Source: Oceanobacillus jordanicus (lineage in GTDB: Bacteria; Bacillota; Bacilli; Bacillales; Amphibacillaceae). Taken from it: a stretch of 64,000 bases of DNA. The DNA is taken from positions 124,001 through 188,000 of the forward strand of contig NZ_JAIFZM010000008.1 in the NCBI RefSeq assembly GCF_022095695.1. The letters are read 5' to 3'. Both the position numbers and the translations under genes were made by a program. Position 1 is the first letter of the stretch, and each line of letters begins with the position of its first letter. Of the stretch, positions 1 to 9,242 are shown piece after piece. The notes under the pieces are model-generated. The model was not told where the DNA came from. It searched no databases and saw nothing but the letters and a program-made list of their open reading frames with translations.

Positions 1-568
1 GACCGAATGCATACGAAACTCTTTTTTCGGCAGCGAGCTTGCCGCTCTTCCCACTGGTACCCAGGAGCCATAAATCCGGAGGATGTACAGCAACAGGATT
101 GGGAGTAATTTTAGAAAAGATGTGATCATCAGAAAATCCGTTATAGCAAAATGCAATGAGTTCATCTAATTTATTGGGAAATTGTTTTACGTTCTCTAAA
201 AAATTATCTGACAACGCCATCGTTGCTTCAGCAGAGCCACCAGGAGCACGTCCTACACCAAGATCCACTCTTCCTGGAAACATAGTTGCAAGCAGATGAT
301 AGCGCTCGGCTATTTGATAAGGTTTATAGTGTGGAAGTAATACAGCTCCAGAACCAATTCGTATTCTGTTCGTTCTGGCACCAATCTGACTTAATAATAT
401 ATCGGGGGCTGGAGATGCAAGCTCTTCCATGTCATGATGTTCTGCAGTCCAGTACCGTGTATACCCTAGTTTGTCCCCCGCAATCGCCAATTCAATTGAT
501 CCCTGTATTGCTTCATAGGGACTACTTCCTTCTAGCACGGGTACTTGATCTAGTATACTAAGCTTCAT
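1..568 (-). CDS. Luciferase-like monooxygenase family protein (3' end cut by window)
   Basis: The frame opens at an ATG at 568 (MKLSILDQVP) and stays open to base 1, so only the first ~189 residues are seen. The pattern is that of the bacterial luciferase-like, F420/FMN-dependent TIM-barrel family: LDQVPVLEG near the N-terminus, YTRYWTAEHHDMEELASPAP near residues 37-56, and the barrel motif RIRIGSGAVLLPHYKPYQIAE followed by FPGRVDLGVGRAPG. These proteins usually oxidise small organic substrates with reduced flavin, but no substrate can be named here. It starts 4 bp after the stop of the DUF1836 gene, so the two are probably one transcript. The start lacks a strong ribosome binding site, which fits translational coupling. 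Confidence 0.85.
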   Translation of the reverse strand, partial: MKLSILDQVPVLEGSSPYEAIQGSIELAIAGDKLGYTRYWTAEHHDMEELASPAPDILLSQIGARTNRIRIGSGAVLLPHYKPYQIAERYHLLATMFPGRVDLGVGRAPGGSAEATMALSDNFLENVKQFPNKLDELIAFCYNGFSDDHIFSKITPNPVAVHPPDLWLLGTSGKSGKLAAEKRVSYAFG

Positions 569-572
569 ATCA

Positions 573-1157
573 TCACTGCTTTCTTTTTGTAGCTTCTTCC
601 AACATGTTATCTACCATCTTTTCAGCGGCTTTCCTATAAAAGTTACTCATCTCCGTAAAGGTTGTAATTAGTAATAGTTTTTCTAAATACGTCTCATCCT
701 TACTCCCTAATTTTTCAATCTCCACATGAATATCATTCATGTGATTTTTGACCCCACTATTAAATATGTCCAGATTCTGATCAAATAAAGTTAGATAACT
801 CATATAAAGTGTGAGAAGATCGAAATCTTCCTCCATTATTTTGTTATTCAATGTCTCCAGTGTTTGCTTTACGTCATGTATAGACAATGCACCTTTCATC
901 TGATAAATCATGCTAATAAGCATAATATGGTCCCTAGAGTATTTTTTATTTTTTATAGGAAAAAATAATTTACCTTTGGCATAGTTATTTATCATCGTTT
1001 TTGTCAATACCTTTTCCTCTTCATTACGCTTAGTAGGAGAGAATTTCTTTTCAAATAACTGAATTACTTGATCCATGTAAAGGTCAATATCAGGAATATC
1101 CTTAATATCGAGCCTAGTATCCAGTTGCAACTTATCTAAAATCACGTTTATATCCAT
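573..1157 (-). CDS. DUF1836 family putative transcriptional regulator
   Basis: A 194-residue protein that starts with ATG behind an AAGAGG-type site. Residues ~48-82 hold the typical DUF1836 stretch (LTKTMINNYAKGKL followed by FPIKNKKYSRDHI). It resembles the MerR-type winged helix-turn-helix with a recognition loop before the conserved Y-S-R-D-H. The rest is helical and without catalytic motifs. It is an intracellular protein, probably DNA binding; its target is unknown. It lies directly upstream of the luciferase-like monooxygenase on the same strand and may be co-transcribed with it. Family membership is clear by eye; function is inference. Confidence 0.8.
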   Translation of the reverse strand: MDINVILDKLQLDTRLDIKDIPDIDLYMDQVIQLFEKKFSPTKRNEEEKVLTKTMINNYAKGKLFFPIKNKKYSRDHIMLISMIYQMKGALSIHDVKQTLETLNNKIMEEDFDLLTLYMSYLTLFDQNLDIFNSGVKNHMNDIHVEIEKLGSKDETYLEKLLLITTFTEMSNFYRKAAEKMVDNMLEEATKRKQ

Positions 1158-1292
1158 TTTAAAACCTCTTGTTTTTTCTTCTATTATAAGGGAAATAAAT
1201 AAGTGAGTAAACCTTGACTACATCTTAATATTAGGATATAGTCGTTATATAGTTTTCGAAACTACATACAAAGGTAAAGGTGATGATTATTC

Positions 1293-1940
1293 TTGGGTAC
1301 GTATATGCGCGAACCGATTAATGGACTAACTCATTTATTCGGGGCAATTCTTAGTTTTGTAGGTTTGCTGGCAATGGTAATAAAGGCTTCTACTACAGCT
1401 GATTCCACACTGACAATAGTTTCAGTTATTATTTTTGGTATTAGCATGACACTACTCTATGCAGCTTCTGCAACCTATCATTTGGTTGTTGCAAAAGCAC
1501 ATGTCATTGCTTTTTTACGTCGCTTGGATCATTCCATGATATTTGTACTAATTGCAGGAACCTATACGCCTCTATGTTTGATAAGTTTAAGTGGCATGAC
1601 AGGCTGGGTTTTGTTTACTATCATCTCAGCAATCGCTGTAGCAGGAGTTAGCTTTAAGTTAATCTGGTTCCATGCGCCAAGATGGTTGTCTACTGCTTTA
1701 TATATCGCGATGGGTTGGATTGTCGTCTTTTTCAGCTCTTCTCTTGCACCAGTGCTTGGTACAAACGGAATGGCTTTGCTTATAATAGGTGGCTTGATTT
1801 ACACAGTTGGAGCATTCATTTATTGGTTGAAACCAAAGTTCATGAATTTTAAGCATTTTGGATTTCACGAGATTTTTCATATTTTCATTCTGCTAGGGAG
1901 TCTCTTTCATTTCCTTTGCGTTTATTTATATGTGTTGTAA
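1293..1940 (+). CDS. Haemolysin III / PAQR-like membrane protein
   Basis: A 215-residue protein with about seven hydrophobic segments. It has the haemolysin III family signatures: REPINGLTHLFGA at the N-terminus, YAASATYHL near 56-64, RRLDHSMIFVLIAGTYTP near 77-94, and the C-terminal HEIFHIF with a further His in LFHF. The His/Asp residues form the metal site of the PAQR superfamily. The start taken is TTG at 1293 because AAAGGTGA ends about 10 bp upstream; an ATG at 1305 is the alternative but its spacing is poor. Despite the name, the physiological role is not settled. It is convergent with the M42 peptidase gene, and a shared hairpin separates them. Confidence 0.88.
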   Translation: MGTYMREPINGLTHLFGAILSFVGLLAMVIKASTTADSTLTIVSVIIFGISMTLLYAASATYHLVVAKAHVIAFLRRLDHSMIFVLIAGTYTPLCLISLSGMTGWVLFTIISAIAVAGVSFKLIWFHAPRWLSTALYIAMGWIVVFFSSSLAPVLGTNGMALLIIGGLIYTVGAFIYWLKPKFMNFKHFGFHEIFHIFILLGSLFHFLCVYLYVL

Positions 1941-1941
1941 A

Positions 1942-1976
1942 AAAAGTGGCTGGGACATAACGTCCCAGCCACTTTT
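1942..1976. terminator. Bidirectional Rho-independent terminator
   Basis: A perfect 15-bp stem (AAAAGTGGCTGGGAC with its complement) around a 5-base loop, with A and T runs on the two sides. It lies between the convergent haemolysin III and M42 peptidase genes and can serve both. Confidence 0.9.
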
Positions 1977-1997
1977 CTTAATGTTTAAACAAGCTTA

Positions 1998-3053
1998 TTA
2001 ATAGCTTACGATTTCTGACTTCACATATTCGTACACGAGCTGTTCGGTATGATGTAAGGATTCTTCATGGGTTCTTTCATATGCATGAGAAGAATCGATT
2101 CCAGGGCCTATTAGCCCGTGGATAATATCATGCCCTGATCGAATAGCCGCTGAGGCGTCTGATGCATAATAAGGGTAAATATCAAGCTTGTAGCCAATTT
2201 TATTCTTTTCCGCTAACTGGACAAGATGCTTGCGCAATCCGTAATGATACGGGCCTGATCCATCCTTTACACAGATCGAAACGGTAAATTCATCGGTAGA
2301 TTGACCATCTCCCATGGCTCCCATATCTACAGCCAAATATTCAATCGTTTCTGGTGTTACATTGGAATTTCCGCCATAGCCTATCTCTTCATTGTTTGAG
2401 ATAAGGAAATGTGTCGTATATGGCAGTATCAACTTCTCTTCTTTTACCCTTTTAATTAGTTGTAGCAAAATCGCAACACTTGCCTTGTCATCAAGGTGAC
2501 GTGATTTAATAAACCCATTATCGGCAAATTGAACACGTGGATCAAAAGAAACAAAGTCCCCTACTTCAATACCAAGCTTTCTGATATCCTCAGCATTTCC
2601 TACCTTTGCATCAATCCGTACCTCCATGTTTTCCTGATTTCGCTTTGCATCTCCTGCCTCTTTATAGACATGGACTGACGTTTGGTGCATAAGGATTGTC
2701 CCTGTAAAAACCTTGCCACTCGATGTGTGAATTTCACAGTATTCTCCTTCTATAGCGTTATATTTAAATCCTCCAATTAAATCTAAACGTAGTCGTCCAT
2801 TACTTTTTACTTCCTTTACCATGGCACCCAATGTATCCACATGAGCAGTTAGCATTCTATGCTCTTCCTCATTTGTCCCGGGTAATGTGGCAATTAATCC
2901 GCCTTTTCGGTTACGCTTTGTCTCCACTTGTAAATCCTTCAAGAATTCTTCAACAAATTGGATCACTTTTGTTGTGTTGCCTGATGGGCTTGGAATAGAC
3001 ACTAGCTGTTTAATTAATTCTTTTGTTTCACTAACTTTTGGATATGTAGACAA
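1998..3053 (-). CDS. M42 family metallo-aminopeptidase
   Basis: A 351-residue cytosolic peptidase of the M42 (glutamyl aminopeptidase/YsdC/FrvX) family, with two metals in the active site. Visible ligand motifs are TAHVDTLGA (His ~71), RHLDDKAS (Asp-Asp ~187), NNEEIGYGG (catalytic Glu-Glu ~222), AVDMG (~242) and SSHAYERTH (~322). The start chosen is TTG at 3053 because AGGGGG lies 7 bp upstream. A longer reading from 3089 adds 12 residues (MKLLKIGAGGIF) that are simply the translated ribosome binding site region. The long insert between the first His and the Asp pair matches the family's lid domain. It is probably a single gene ending at the bidirectional terminator. Confidence 0.9.
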   Translation of the reverse strand: MSTYPKVSETKELIKQLVSIPSPSGNTTKVIQFVEEFLKDLQVETKRNRKGGLIATLPGTNEEEHRMLTAHVDTLGAMVKEVKSNGRLRLDLIGGFKYNAIEGEYCEIHTSSGKVFTGTILMHQTSVHVYKEAGDAKRNQENMEVRIDAKVGNAEDIRKLGIEVGDFVSFDPRVQFADNGFIKSRHLDDKASVAILLQLIKRVKEEKLILPYTTHFLISNNEEIGYGGNSNVTPETIEYLAVDMGAMGDGQSTDEFTVSICVKDGSGPYHYGLRKHLVQLAEKNKIGYKLDIYPYYASDASAAIRSGHDIIHGLIGPGIDSSHAYERTHEESLHHTEQLVYEYVKSEIVSY

Positions 3054-3220
3054 GAAAATTCCCCCTGCACCTATTTTTAGAAGTTTCAATTAGTTAGGAT
3101 TATACGTGATCCTTGCAGGCAAGTAAACTTCTTGGATTGTAACCTTCTTTTAAAAGAGTATTCCTTTTTCTTAATGGGTAATCTATAGTTACCTGGAAAT
3201 TGAAAGAAAGGATATGTAAA

Positions 3221-4279
3221 ATGAACAGATTGTTTATGATTTTAGCTTGTATTGGTCTACCACTCTCTATTATTGGTTCCATATTTCATTGGTCAGCCGT
3301 AATTATGTTCGGTATTTATTGTTTAACTATTATAGCTTTAGCAGGGTTTATTGGAAGAGCTACGGAAAGCCTAGCAATTGTATTAGGGCCTCGAATTGGT
3401 GGTTTATTAAATGCCACATTCGGTAATGCCGTTGAACTTATTATTTCTATTTTTTCACTGAAGGCCGGACTTGTAAGTATTGTTCTAGCTTCTTTAACTG
3501 GTTCCGTTTTGGGAAATTTGCTACTTGTAGGAGGGCTTTCTTTTTTCATTGGTGGTCTAAAATATAAACGGCAATCTTTTAGTAAACATGAGGCACAACA
3601 TAACGCAGGACTACTTATTTTCTCTGTAGTTGTCGCCTTCGTGATACCCGAGGTCTTTACAACAACGATGAATGACCAGGATACCATGTTCCTTAGCGTT
3701 GGGATCTCCATCATTTTAATCCTGTTATACTTAGCGGCCCTGTTATTTAAATTTGTTACACATCGCGGAGTTTACCAGTCCAATAATAAACAAAAGGAGA
3801 ATCACGAAGAGGAAGTGCCAGAATGGAGTAAATTGAAAGCCATTATAATATTAGCACTCTCTACCATTGCCGTAGCCTATGTTTCGGAGCACCTTGTCTC
3901 TACATTTAATGAAGTTGGGGAAACATTTGGTTGGTCAGAATTATTTATTGGGGTTATTATTGTTGCTATTGTCGGTAATGCTGCAGAGCATGCCTCAGCC
4001 GTCATGATGGCATACAAAAATAAAATGGATGTAGCAGTTGAAATTGTTGTCGGTTCAACACTGCAAGTAGCAATGTTTGTGCTTCCTATTCTCGTTCTAC
4101 TATCCCTACTTTTTACCACCTCCATGCCTCTTGTCTTTACATGGCCTGAACTTATTAGTATGGTGACAGCAGTTTTATTAATGATCATGCTGTCAAACGA
4201 CGGTGACTCAAACTGGTTTGATGGCTTAGCATTATTAGCAGCATATATCATTATGGGACTCGGATTTTATTTTATTTAA
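3221..4279 (+). CDS. cax: Ca2+/H+ antiporter (CaCA/CAX family)
   Basis: A 352-residue polytopic membrane protein with about 11 hydrophobic segments and the two inverted cation-exchange repeats. The first carries GNAVELIISI near residue 75 and the second GNAAEHASAVMMAYKNK near 255; the acidic residues in both bind the cation. An acidic cytoplasmic loop (KQKENHEEEVPEW) separates the halves, as in ChaA/YfkE proteins. It exports Ca2+ in exchange for protons. The ATG at 3221 has AAAGGA 8 bp upstream; an in-frame TTG at 3200 has no such site. A terminator follows 26 bp after the stop. Confidence 0.93.
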   Translation: MNRLFMILACIGLPLSIIGSIFHWSAVIMFGIYCLTIIALAGFIGRATESLAIVLGPRIGGLLNATFGNAVELIISIFSLKAGLVSIVLASLTGSVLGNLLLVGGLSFFIGGLKYKRQSFSKHEAQHNAGLLIFSVVVAFVIPEVFTTTMNDQDTMFLSVGISIILILLYLAALLFKFVTHRGVYQSNNKQKENHEEEVPEWSKLKAIIILALSTIAVAYVSEHLVSTFNEVGETFGWSELFIGVIIVAIVGNAAEHASAVMMAYKNKMDVAVEIVVGSTLQVAMFVLPILVLLSLLFTTSMPLVFTWPELISMVTAVLLMIMLSNDGDSNWFDGLALLAAYIIMGLGFYFI

Positions 4280-4304
4280 GGTCACAGAAATATTTTCCGA
4301 AATA

Positions 4305-4340
4305 AAAAAGCTGGTTTTCATCATAGAAAACCAGCTTTTT
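4305..4340. terminator. Bidirectional Rho-independent terminator
   Basis: A 15-bp stem (AAAAAGCTGGTTTTC with its complement) around a 6-base loop, with T runs on each strand. It lies between the convergent cax and copZ genes. Confidence 0.9.
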
Positions 4341-4350
4341 ATTTATATAT

Positions 4351-4557
4351 TTAAGCTACTACATCGTAGCCTTGTTCTTCAATAGCGTCCTTCATGGCTT
4401 CAACATTTACTTTTGATTCATCAAAAGAAACATCTACTTTGCCTGCTTCCAACTTAACTATAGCTTCTGAAACGCCATTTAAATTATTCAATGCATTTTC
4501 AACTGACATCTTGCAATGTCCGCATGACATACCTTGAACATTCAATGTTTTTTCCAT
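4351..4557 (-). CDS. copZ: Copper chaperone CopZ
   Basis: A 68-residue single heavy-metal-associated domain. The Cu(I) site is GMSCGHC with Cys12 and Cys15, and the fold ends in the usual DAIEEQGYDVV. It carries Cu(I) in the cytosol to CopA. The ATG at 4557 sits 8 bp after AAAGGAGG; a GTG three codons earlier is part of that site and unlikely to be used. It is the last gene of csoR-copA-copZ, 28 bp after the copA stop, and is followed by the terminator shared with cax. Confidence 0.95.
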   Translation of the reverse strand: MEKTLNVQGMSCGHCKMSVENALNNLNGVSEAIVKLEAGKVDVSFDESKVNVEAMKDAIEEQGYDVVA

Positions 4558-4585
4558 GATCTTCACCTCCTTTAAAAAGTATAGC

Positions 4586-6967
4586 TTATAGTTTTGCTCG
4601 CTTTAATCGAAGTGAGTTAGAAACTACACTTACCGAGCTTAACGCCATTGCCGCACCAGCTATCCATGGTGCAAGTAATCCGACAGCCGCGACTGGGATT
4701 CCAGCTGTGTTATAACCAAAAGCCCAGAAAAGATTTTGGCGGATATTTCGAATTGTAGCATGACTAATTCTAATCGCTTTTGGTATGAGCAATAGCTCTC
4801 CACCTAGTATGGTTACGTCAGCAGCTTCAATTGCTACTTCTGTACCAGTACCAATTGCAATCCCAATATCAGCAGTTACCAATGCTGGTGCATCGTTTAC
4901 ACCATCGCCAACCATTGCTACCTTTTTACCCTGTGCTTGTATTTCTTTCACTTTATCGGCCTTTTCTTCAGGTAACACTTGGGCAATCACTTGATCAATT
5001 CCTACTTGTTTTGCAATCGCATGGGCGGTTCTTTCGTTATCTCCTGTCAACATGAAGACCTCTAAGCCCTGTTCTTTTAACTCTTTGATTGCTTGTATTG
5101 CTGATTCTTTAATTACATCTGCCACTGCGACAATTCCTCGATATTCTCCATCAATGGCAATTAACATTGCTGTTTTACCCTCAGTTTCAAATTTGACTAA
5201 TGTCTCTTCATTATTCTCAATATCTACTTGATGATCTGTCATTAGTTTCCGGTTACCTACAAGAATTTGTTTCCCCGAGATCCTTGCTTCGATACCGTGG
5301 CCAGGTATTGCATTGAATTCTTCAACTTCAAGAAAGTCCATCTCATTTTCTGTTGCATAAGCTACGATCGCCCCTGCAAGTGGATGTTCCGAGCCTTTCT
5401 CTGCACTAGCTAACAGCTGTAGAGCTTCCTGGTCACCGGAAAAGTCTGTAACTTCTGGTTTTCCTTTGGTGACAGTTCCTGTTTTATCAAGAACAATTGC
5501 ATTTAGCTGATGTGTGCCTTCTAAGTGTTCTCCACCTTTAAACAAAATACCACTTTCCGCCGCTCTTCCCGTTCCTACCATAATCGAGGTCGGTGTAGCT
5601 AGCCCCAATGCACATGGGCAAGCAATAACAAGTACAGCAATTGCTGCAACTAAAGCTGGTTCAAATTGGCCTGGCTCAACAAATGCAATCCATACAACAA
5701 ATGTTAGGATGGCAATACCTACAACAATCGGTACGAAATAGCCTGAAATAACATCTGCTAAACGTTGAATTGGCGCCTTTGACCCTTGCGCTTCCTCAAC
5801 TACTTTGACTATAGAGGCTAGGGCCGTATCTTTCCCCACTTTTGTTGCTTTCATTTCAATAGAGCCATTTTTGTTTATTGTGGAGCCGATAACCGTGGCG
5901 TCCAGTTCCTTTTCAATTGGAATGGATTCACCAGTTATCATTGATTCATCTACTGAAGTTCTTCCCTTTACAACCATACCGTCTACGGGTATTTTCTCAC
6001 CAGGTTTTACTACTAATCTTTCTCCAACAACAACTTCCTCTACAGGCAGCATGATTTCTTCACCGTTCCTAATAACACGAGCCTCTTTGGCCTGTAAATT
6101 TAGTAACGAGGATAATGCATTTGTTGTCTGACTTTTGGCTTTTGCTTCCAAGTATTTTCCAAACAAGATTAATGTAATGAGAATTGCACTGGTTTCAAAA
6201 TATAAATGTGGCATATAGTCATTGCCAATCGTCTTGAGTGCTTCGTATAAACTATAGAAGTAAGCAGCGCTCGTGCCTAATGCCACAAGCACGTCCATGT
6301 TTGCCCCGCCATTTTTTAAGTTTTTGTACGCTCCCACATAAAACTGCCAACCAATGATAAATTGAACAGGTGTTGCTAGCGCAAATTGAAACCATGGGTT
6401 CATAAGTATTGCTGGTATTTCCATATTAAATAAGTGAACCAGCATGGTTATTAATAATGGTGCAGATAGCACAGCTGAGATGATCAACTTGGATTTCTGC
6501 CGTTGCAAAGCTTTCTCTTTATGCGTTCTCTTTTCTGCTGCTTCCGCTTTAGGTTTTGCGTCATACCCTACATTTCTGATCTTCTCAATTAATACTTTCG
6601 GGTCAGTCAAGCCTGGGTTATATTCAATCGCTGCACTTTCAGTTGTTAAGTTAACCGTTGCAGAATTAACACCTTCTTGCTTATTCAAAACCTTTTCGAT
6701 ACGAGTAGAACAAGCTGCACAGGTCATGCCCAATATGTCTAGTTCTGTTTTTTCCATTAACACGCCGTAGCCCACGTTTTCTATTTTTTTCGTAATATCT
6801 TCAATTGAAGCTTTCTCTATATCATAGCCCACCGTTGCTTTCTCCGTTGTTAAATTGACCTGAGCTTCCACTCCGTCCATTTTATTTAGAACCTTTTCAA
6901 CACGGCTAGAGCAAGCTGCACAGGTCATTCCTGTTATATTAAGGGTTGCATGATGTGTGTCGCTCAT
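4586..6967 (-). CDS. copA: Cu(I)-exporting P1B-type ATPase CopA
   Basis: A 793-residue membrane ATPase that pumps Cu(I) out of the cytosol. There are two N-terminal heavy-metal-associated domains with GMTCAACS (Cys16/Cys19 and Cys83/Cys86). After four hydrophobic segments come the actuator motif TGES (~345), the membrane CPC site (450-452), the phosphorylated Asp in DKTGT (~494), the nucleotide-binding SEHPLA (His-Pro) and GDGVNDAP near the hinge. CPC with paired HMA domains fits copper/silver specificity. It follows csoR by 12 bp and precedes copZ. Length and domain order match Bacillus CopA, and nothing is missing. Confidence 0.97.
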   Translation of the reverse strand: MSDTHHATLNITGMTCAACSSRVEKVLNKMDGVEAQVNLTTEKATVGYDIEKASIEDITKKIENVGYGVLMEKTELDILGMTCAACSTRIEKVLNKQEGVNSATVNLTTESAAIEYNPGLTDPKVLIEKIRNVGYDAKPKAEAAEKRTHKEKALQRQKSKLIISAVLSAPLLITMLVHLFNMEIPAILMNPWFQFALATPVQFIIGWQFYVGAYKNLKNGGANMDVLVALGTSAAYFYSLYEALKTIGNDYMPHLYFETSAILITLILFGKYLEAKAKSQTTNALSSLLNLQAKEARVIRNGEEIMLPVEEVVVGERLVVKPGEKIPVDGMVVKGRTSVDESMITGESIPIEKELDATVIGSTINKNGSIEMKATKVGKDTALASIVKVVEEAQGSKAPIQRLADVISGYFVPIVVGIAILTFVVWIAFVEPGQFEPALVAAIAVLVIACPCALGLATPTSIMVGTGRAAESGILFKGGEHLEGTHQLNAIVLDKTGTVTKGKPEVTDFSGDQEALQLLASAEKGSEHPLAGAIVAYATENEMDFLEVEEFNAIPGHGIEARISGKQILVGNRKLMTDHQVDIENNEETLVKFETEGKTAMLIAIDGEYRGIVAVADVIKESAIQAIKELKEQGLEVFMLTGDNERTAHAIAKQVGIDQVIAQVLPEEKADKVKEIQAQGKKVAMVGDGVNDAPALVTADIGIAIGTGTEVAIEAADVTILGGELLLIPKAIRISHATIRNIRQNLFWAFGYNTAGIPVAAVGLLAPWIAGAAMALSSVSVVSNSLRLKRAKL

Positions 6968-6979
6968 AATTCTCTCTCC

Positions 6980-7282
6980 TTATTTAGAAAACTGTTTCAT
7001 AACACTCATTAGTTCCTCGATGGTTTCTTTTCCTTCACCCTGCTTGATAGCATCACTCACACAATGGTTGATATGACGTTCCGTGACAGAAAACCCAACA
7101 TTTTTCAGAGCAGATTGAATTGCGCTGAGCTGGACCAATATATCCATACAGTATCTATCCTCTTCAACCATCTTTTGAATGCCGCGTACCTGGCCTTCTA
7201 TACGTTTCAGACGGTTGATAACCTTTTGTTTTTCACTTTGTGTTCTCGGTTTACTTGGGTGTTCATGTAAGAATTCATCCAA
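6980..7282 (-). CDS. csoR: Copper-sensing repressor CsoR
   Basis: A ~100-residue helical repressor of the CsoR/RcnR family. Read from the TTG at 7282 (8 bp after AAGGAAG) the Cu(I) ligands fall at Cys45, His70 and Cys74, the same numbers as in Bacillus subtilis CsoR, which supports this start over the GTG at 7291. Other family marks are VINRLKRIEGQVRGIQKMVEEDRYC and the final acidic tail. Apo-CsoR binds DNA as a tetramer and Cu(I) releases it. It heads csoR-copA-copZ, and a 17-bp operator-like sequence lies ~35 bp upstream, so it should repress itself. Confidence 0.95.
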   Translation of the reverse strand: MDEFLHEHPSKPRTQSEKQKVINRLKRIEGQVRGIQKMVEEDRYCMDILVQLSAIQSALKNVGFSVTERHINHCVSDAIKQGEGKETIEELMSVMKQFSK

Positions 7283-7315
7283 ATGGATCACTTCCTTTTT
7301 ATTTATACTTATACT

Positions 7316-7332
7316 ATACCCCCATATGGTAT
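7316..7332. promoter_or_regulatory. CsoR-type operator upstream of csoR
   Basis: ATACCCCCATATGGTAT is an interrupted palindrome (ATACC...GGTAT) with a C-run, as in CsoR/CstR operators. It lies upstream of csoR-copA-copZ. Three similar 17-mers occur elsewhere in the window (7391, 36493, 38867). The site is read from the sequence; binding by CsoR is inference. Confidence 0.7.
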
Positions 7333-7390
7333 TAAGGTCAAGAAGAAAGTCTTGCTATAAATAGATATGTAAACAGAATATATTTTTATC

Positions 7391-7407
7391 ATACCCATGT
7401 AAGGTAT
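7391..7407. promoter_or_regulatory. CsoR-type operator upstream of the first Csp gene
   Basis: ATACCCATGTAAGGTAT has the same 17-bp layout as the csoR operator (ATACC...GGTAT). It lies 103 bp before the Csp start and faces away from csoR. It would place Csp in the copper regulon. Confidence 0.6.
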
Positions 7408-7509
7408 CATCCATGCAAAATTGATTATGGATCAGTTTAGTTAAGCTTAAATTGGGAATTGTATTTAAGACAGAGGGAAACGTAATTAATTATAGGAGGT
7501 TTTTACAAA

Positions 7510-7836
7510 ATGTCACACGAACAACATCAGAATTTGATTGATTCATTACACGAGTGTGCCGTAGCATGTAACCATTGCTTTGATGCTTGTCTTAAAGAGG
7601 AAGATGTCAAGATGATGGCCGAATGTATACGGTTGGATAGGGAATGTGCGGATATTTGTAGTTACTTAGAGCATGCCCTTTCAAGAAATACACCATTCGC
7701 TGCTGAACTAGCAGCAGTATGTGCTAAGATTTGTGAAGCATGTGGTAATGAATGTAAAAAACATGACCACGAGCATTGTCAAAAATGTGCGGAAGCTTGC
7801 TTTAAGTGTGCAGAAGCATGTAAAAGTATTGCTTAA
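7510..7836 (+). CDS. Four-helix-bundle copper-storage protein (Csp/DUF326), copy 1
   Basis: A 108-residue Cys-rich protein without signal peptide. Its Cys residues recur at helical spacing (ECAVACNHCFDAC, ECIRLDRECADIC, CAKICEACGNEC, then HCQKCAEACFKCAEAC), the hallmark of cytosolic Csp3-type four-helix bundles that store many Cu(I) ions. The start has an AGGAGG site. It is divergent from csoR-copA-copZ and carries an operator-like 17-mer upstream. A ~91% identical copy (98 of 108 residues) sits at 39019-39345 beside copB. Cytosolic copper buffering is inferred from family knowledge. Confidence 0.92.
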   Translation: MSHEQHQNLIDSLHECAVACNHCFDACLKEEDVKMMAECIRLDRECADICSYLEHALSRNTPFAAELAAVCAKICEACGNECKKHDHEHCQKCAEACFKCAEACKSIA

Positions 7837-7850
7837 TTAATCCAAACTAA

Positions 7851-7892
7851 AAAAGTTGCTCATCACGGTAAGTACCTTGATGAGCAACTTTT
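7851..7892 (+). terminator. Rho-independent terminator after Csp copy 1
   Basis: A perfect 15-bp stem (AAAAGTTGCTCATCA with its complement) and a 12-base loop, 14 bp after the Csp stop. Confidence 0.9.
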
Positions 7893-8549
7893 CTTATGGG
7901 CTATTATTCGATATAGGGAAAAAGGGTAATTTCTATATGAAGACACATGTGACATGAAAGATAACATTGGCATGGAATAAAGCATTAAAATGTCAGGTCG
8001 ATAGAACCTTTCATATCAAGTATTCTCGGTCTAAATAACATGAAATACATATTTAGTCTTACCAACTTTCTCCACACAATTTGTAAAATCATTAAAAGAA
8101 TACAACTCTTAACATCTTTTTACTTATCAAATAAATTTCTGACGTTTTTTTGATTAATATTAAAATAATTTCAAATTAATTTGAATAAAGGACTCTCAAT
8201 TTTTCATTATTATTGAAGTATTTTTGTGATGTGTAATAAAAATCATTTTTTTATATGAAGGTACATTTTCGTTTTAAAAATAAGTTGTTCTTTTGTGATT
8301 AATGAGATTTTTATTCGATATTTATATAATAGTCCGAATCACTCTAGAAACCGAAGGTCTTCCTGATCCGATTCAGGAAGATCTTCGGTCTTATTATGTT
8401 TGAAAAAGGAAGTGTTCATAAAAGTAGAGGTAATGCATGAAGAAAAGCAGAACAAACTAACGGATTCCTTTCCATGCTTACTGTTCTTATGTTGTAGTTA
8501 ATTTATAGAAACCTTTGAATTGCAAATTACTTTTATTGACATATATGGA
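7893..8549. other. Gene-free stretch with one strong hairpin
   Basis: AT-rich DNA with no convincing reading frame. The one clear structure is a 17-bp stem at 8350-8389 (ACCGAAGGTCTTCCTGA against its complement, one G-T pair) with a weak T-rich run after it. It looks like a terminator left without a gene, or one serving the gene ending at 8550. Nothing else is recognised. Confidence 0.6.
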
Positions 8550-9203
8550 CTACTTACGACTGCCGAATAATTTCTTGATTTCTGGATCAGATTTTCCACC
8601 TTCTTGTTTGTCAGTAAAGAAAAAACTCAAATTTTTGTCTCTACAAAATGTTTCATATAGTTCCTTACGTAGCGATTCTGCTTTATTACTATTCTCTATA
8701 CTGCGTTTATTAGGTTTTCCACCTTTCCTCGTCCCATTACGACGTACATCATAGCAGTATATTGCATTAGGATTATTTCCCTCTACACGACTACCGATCA
8801 ATATCCTTTGTCTATCACCTTTATTTACAATTTTTTCTTTCGGTATAAAATTAGAAAATACCTCAGAAAAATCTTTGAATAGATCTCTATTAGCATTACC
8901 TCTCTCTATGCCAAAAAAGGCACAAAATTCCGCAACACTATAAAAATGAACATTAAAGAAATCCACATAACCGAAAAGTGAATTATTATTTGTATTGTTA
9001 CTTGGTACAAATTCTACTTTAGCCTTAGCGTAAGTGCTTGGTTTCCTCTCATTATCTCTATAGCGAGTTAATATTACAAAATAGGAATATCCTTTATATC
9101 TAAATGGAAATGAATCAATAATCCAGTCTTTTACTTCCATATCCTTTAATAAAAAAGGCAAATTCTTAAAAAGTAATTCTACTTTTGGGTTATCTTTTTT
9201 CAT
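8550..9203 (-). CDS. Uncharacterised 217-residue protein
   Basis: I do not recognise this protein with certainty; it vaguely resembles the DUF6037 type, which I cannot confirm. It is soluble, with no signal peptide or membrane segment. The N-terminal half is aromatic-rich (WIIDSFPFRYKGYSYFVILTRY, residues ~27-48). The middle holds FYSVAEFCAFFGIERGNANRDLF (~88-110), which looks like a small helix-turn-helix or winged unit. The C-terminal third is very basic (RRNGTRKGGKPNKRS). GGGGGAG lies 4 bp before the ATG. It follows the flavin monooxygenase gene by 39 bp on the same strand and is probably co-transcribed with it. Confidence 0.7.
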   Translation of the reverse strand: MKKDNPKVELLFKNLPFLLKDMEVKDWIIDSFPFRYKGYSYFVILTRYRDNERKPSTYAKAKVEFVPSNNTNNNSLFGYVDFFNVHFYSVAEFCAFFGIERGNANRDLFKDFSEVFSNFIPKEKIVNKGDRQRILIGSRVEGNNPNAIYCYDVRRNGTRKGGKPNKRSIENSNKAESLRKELYETFCRDKNLSFFFTDKQEGGKSDPEIKKLFGSRK

Positions 9204-9242
9204 AATACTCCCCCTTTGTTATGGCGCAGTAATATCTATCCC

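Noticed and set aside
3316-3714. Long antisense frame over the cax gene
   Set aside because: It mirrors the membrane-protein codons of the plus strand and has no ribosome binding site or family match.
5805-6131. Plus-strand open frame over copA
   Set aside because: It is the shadow of copA on the other strand; composition is Ser/Thr-rich as expected for a shadow and no start site is seen.
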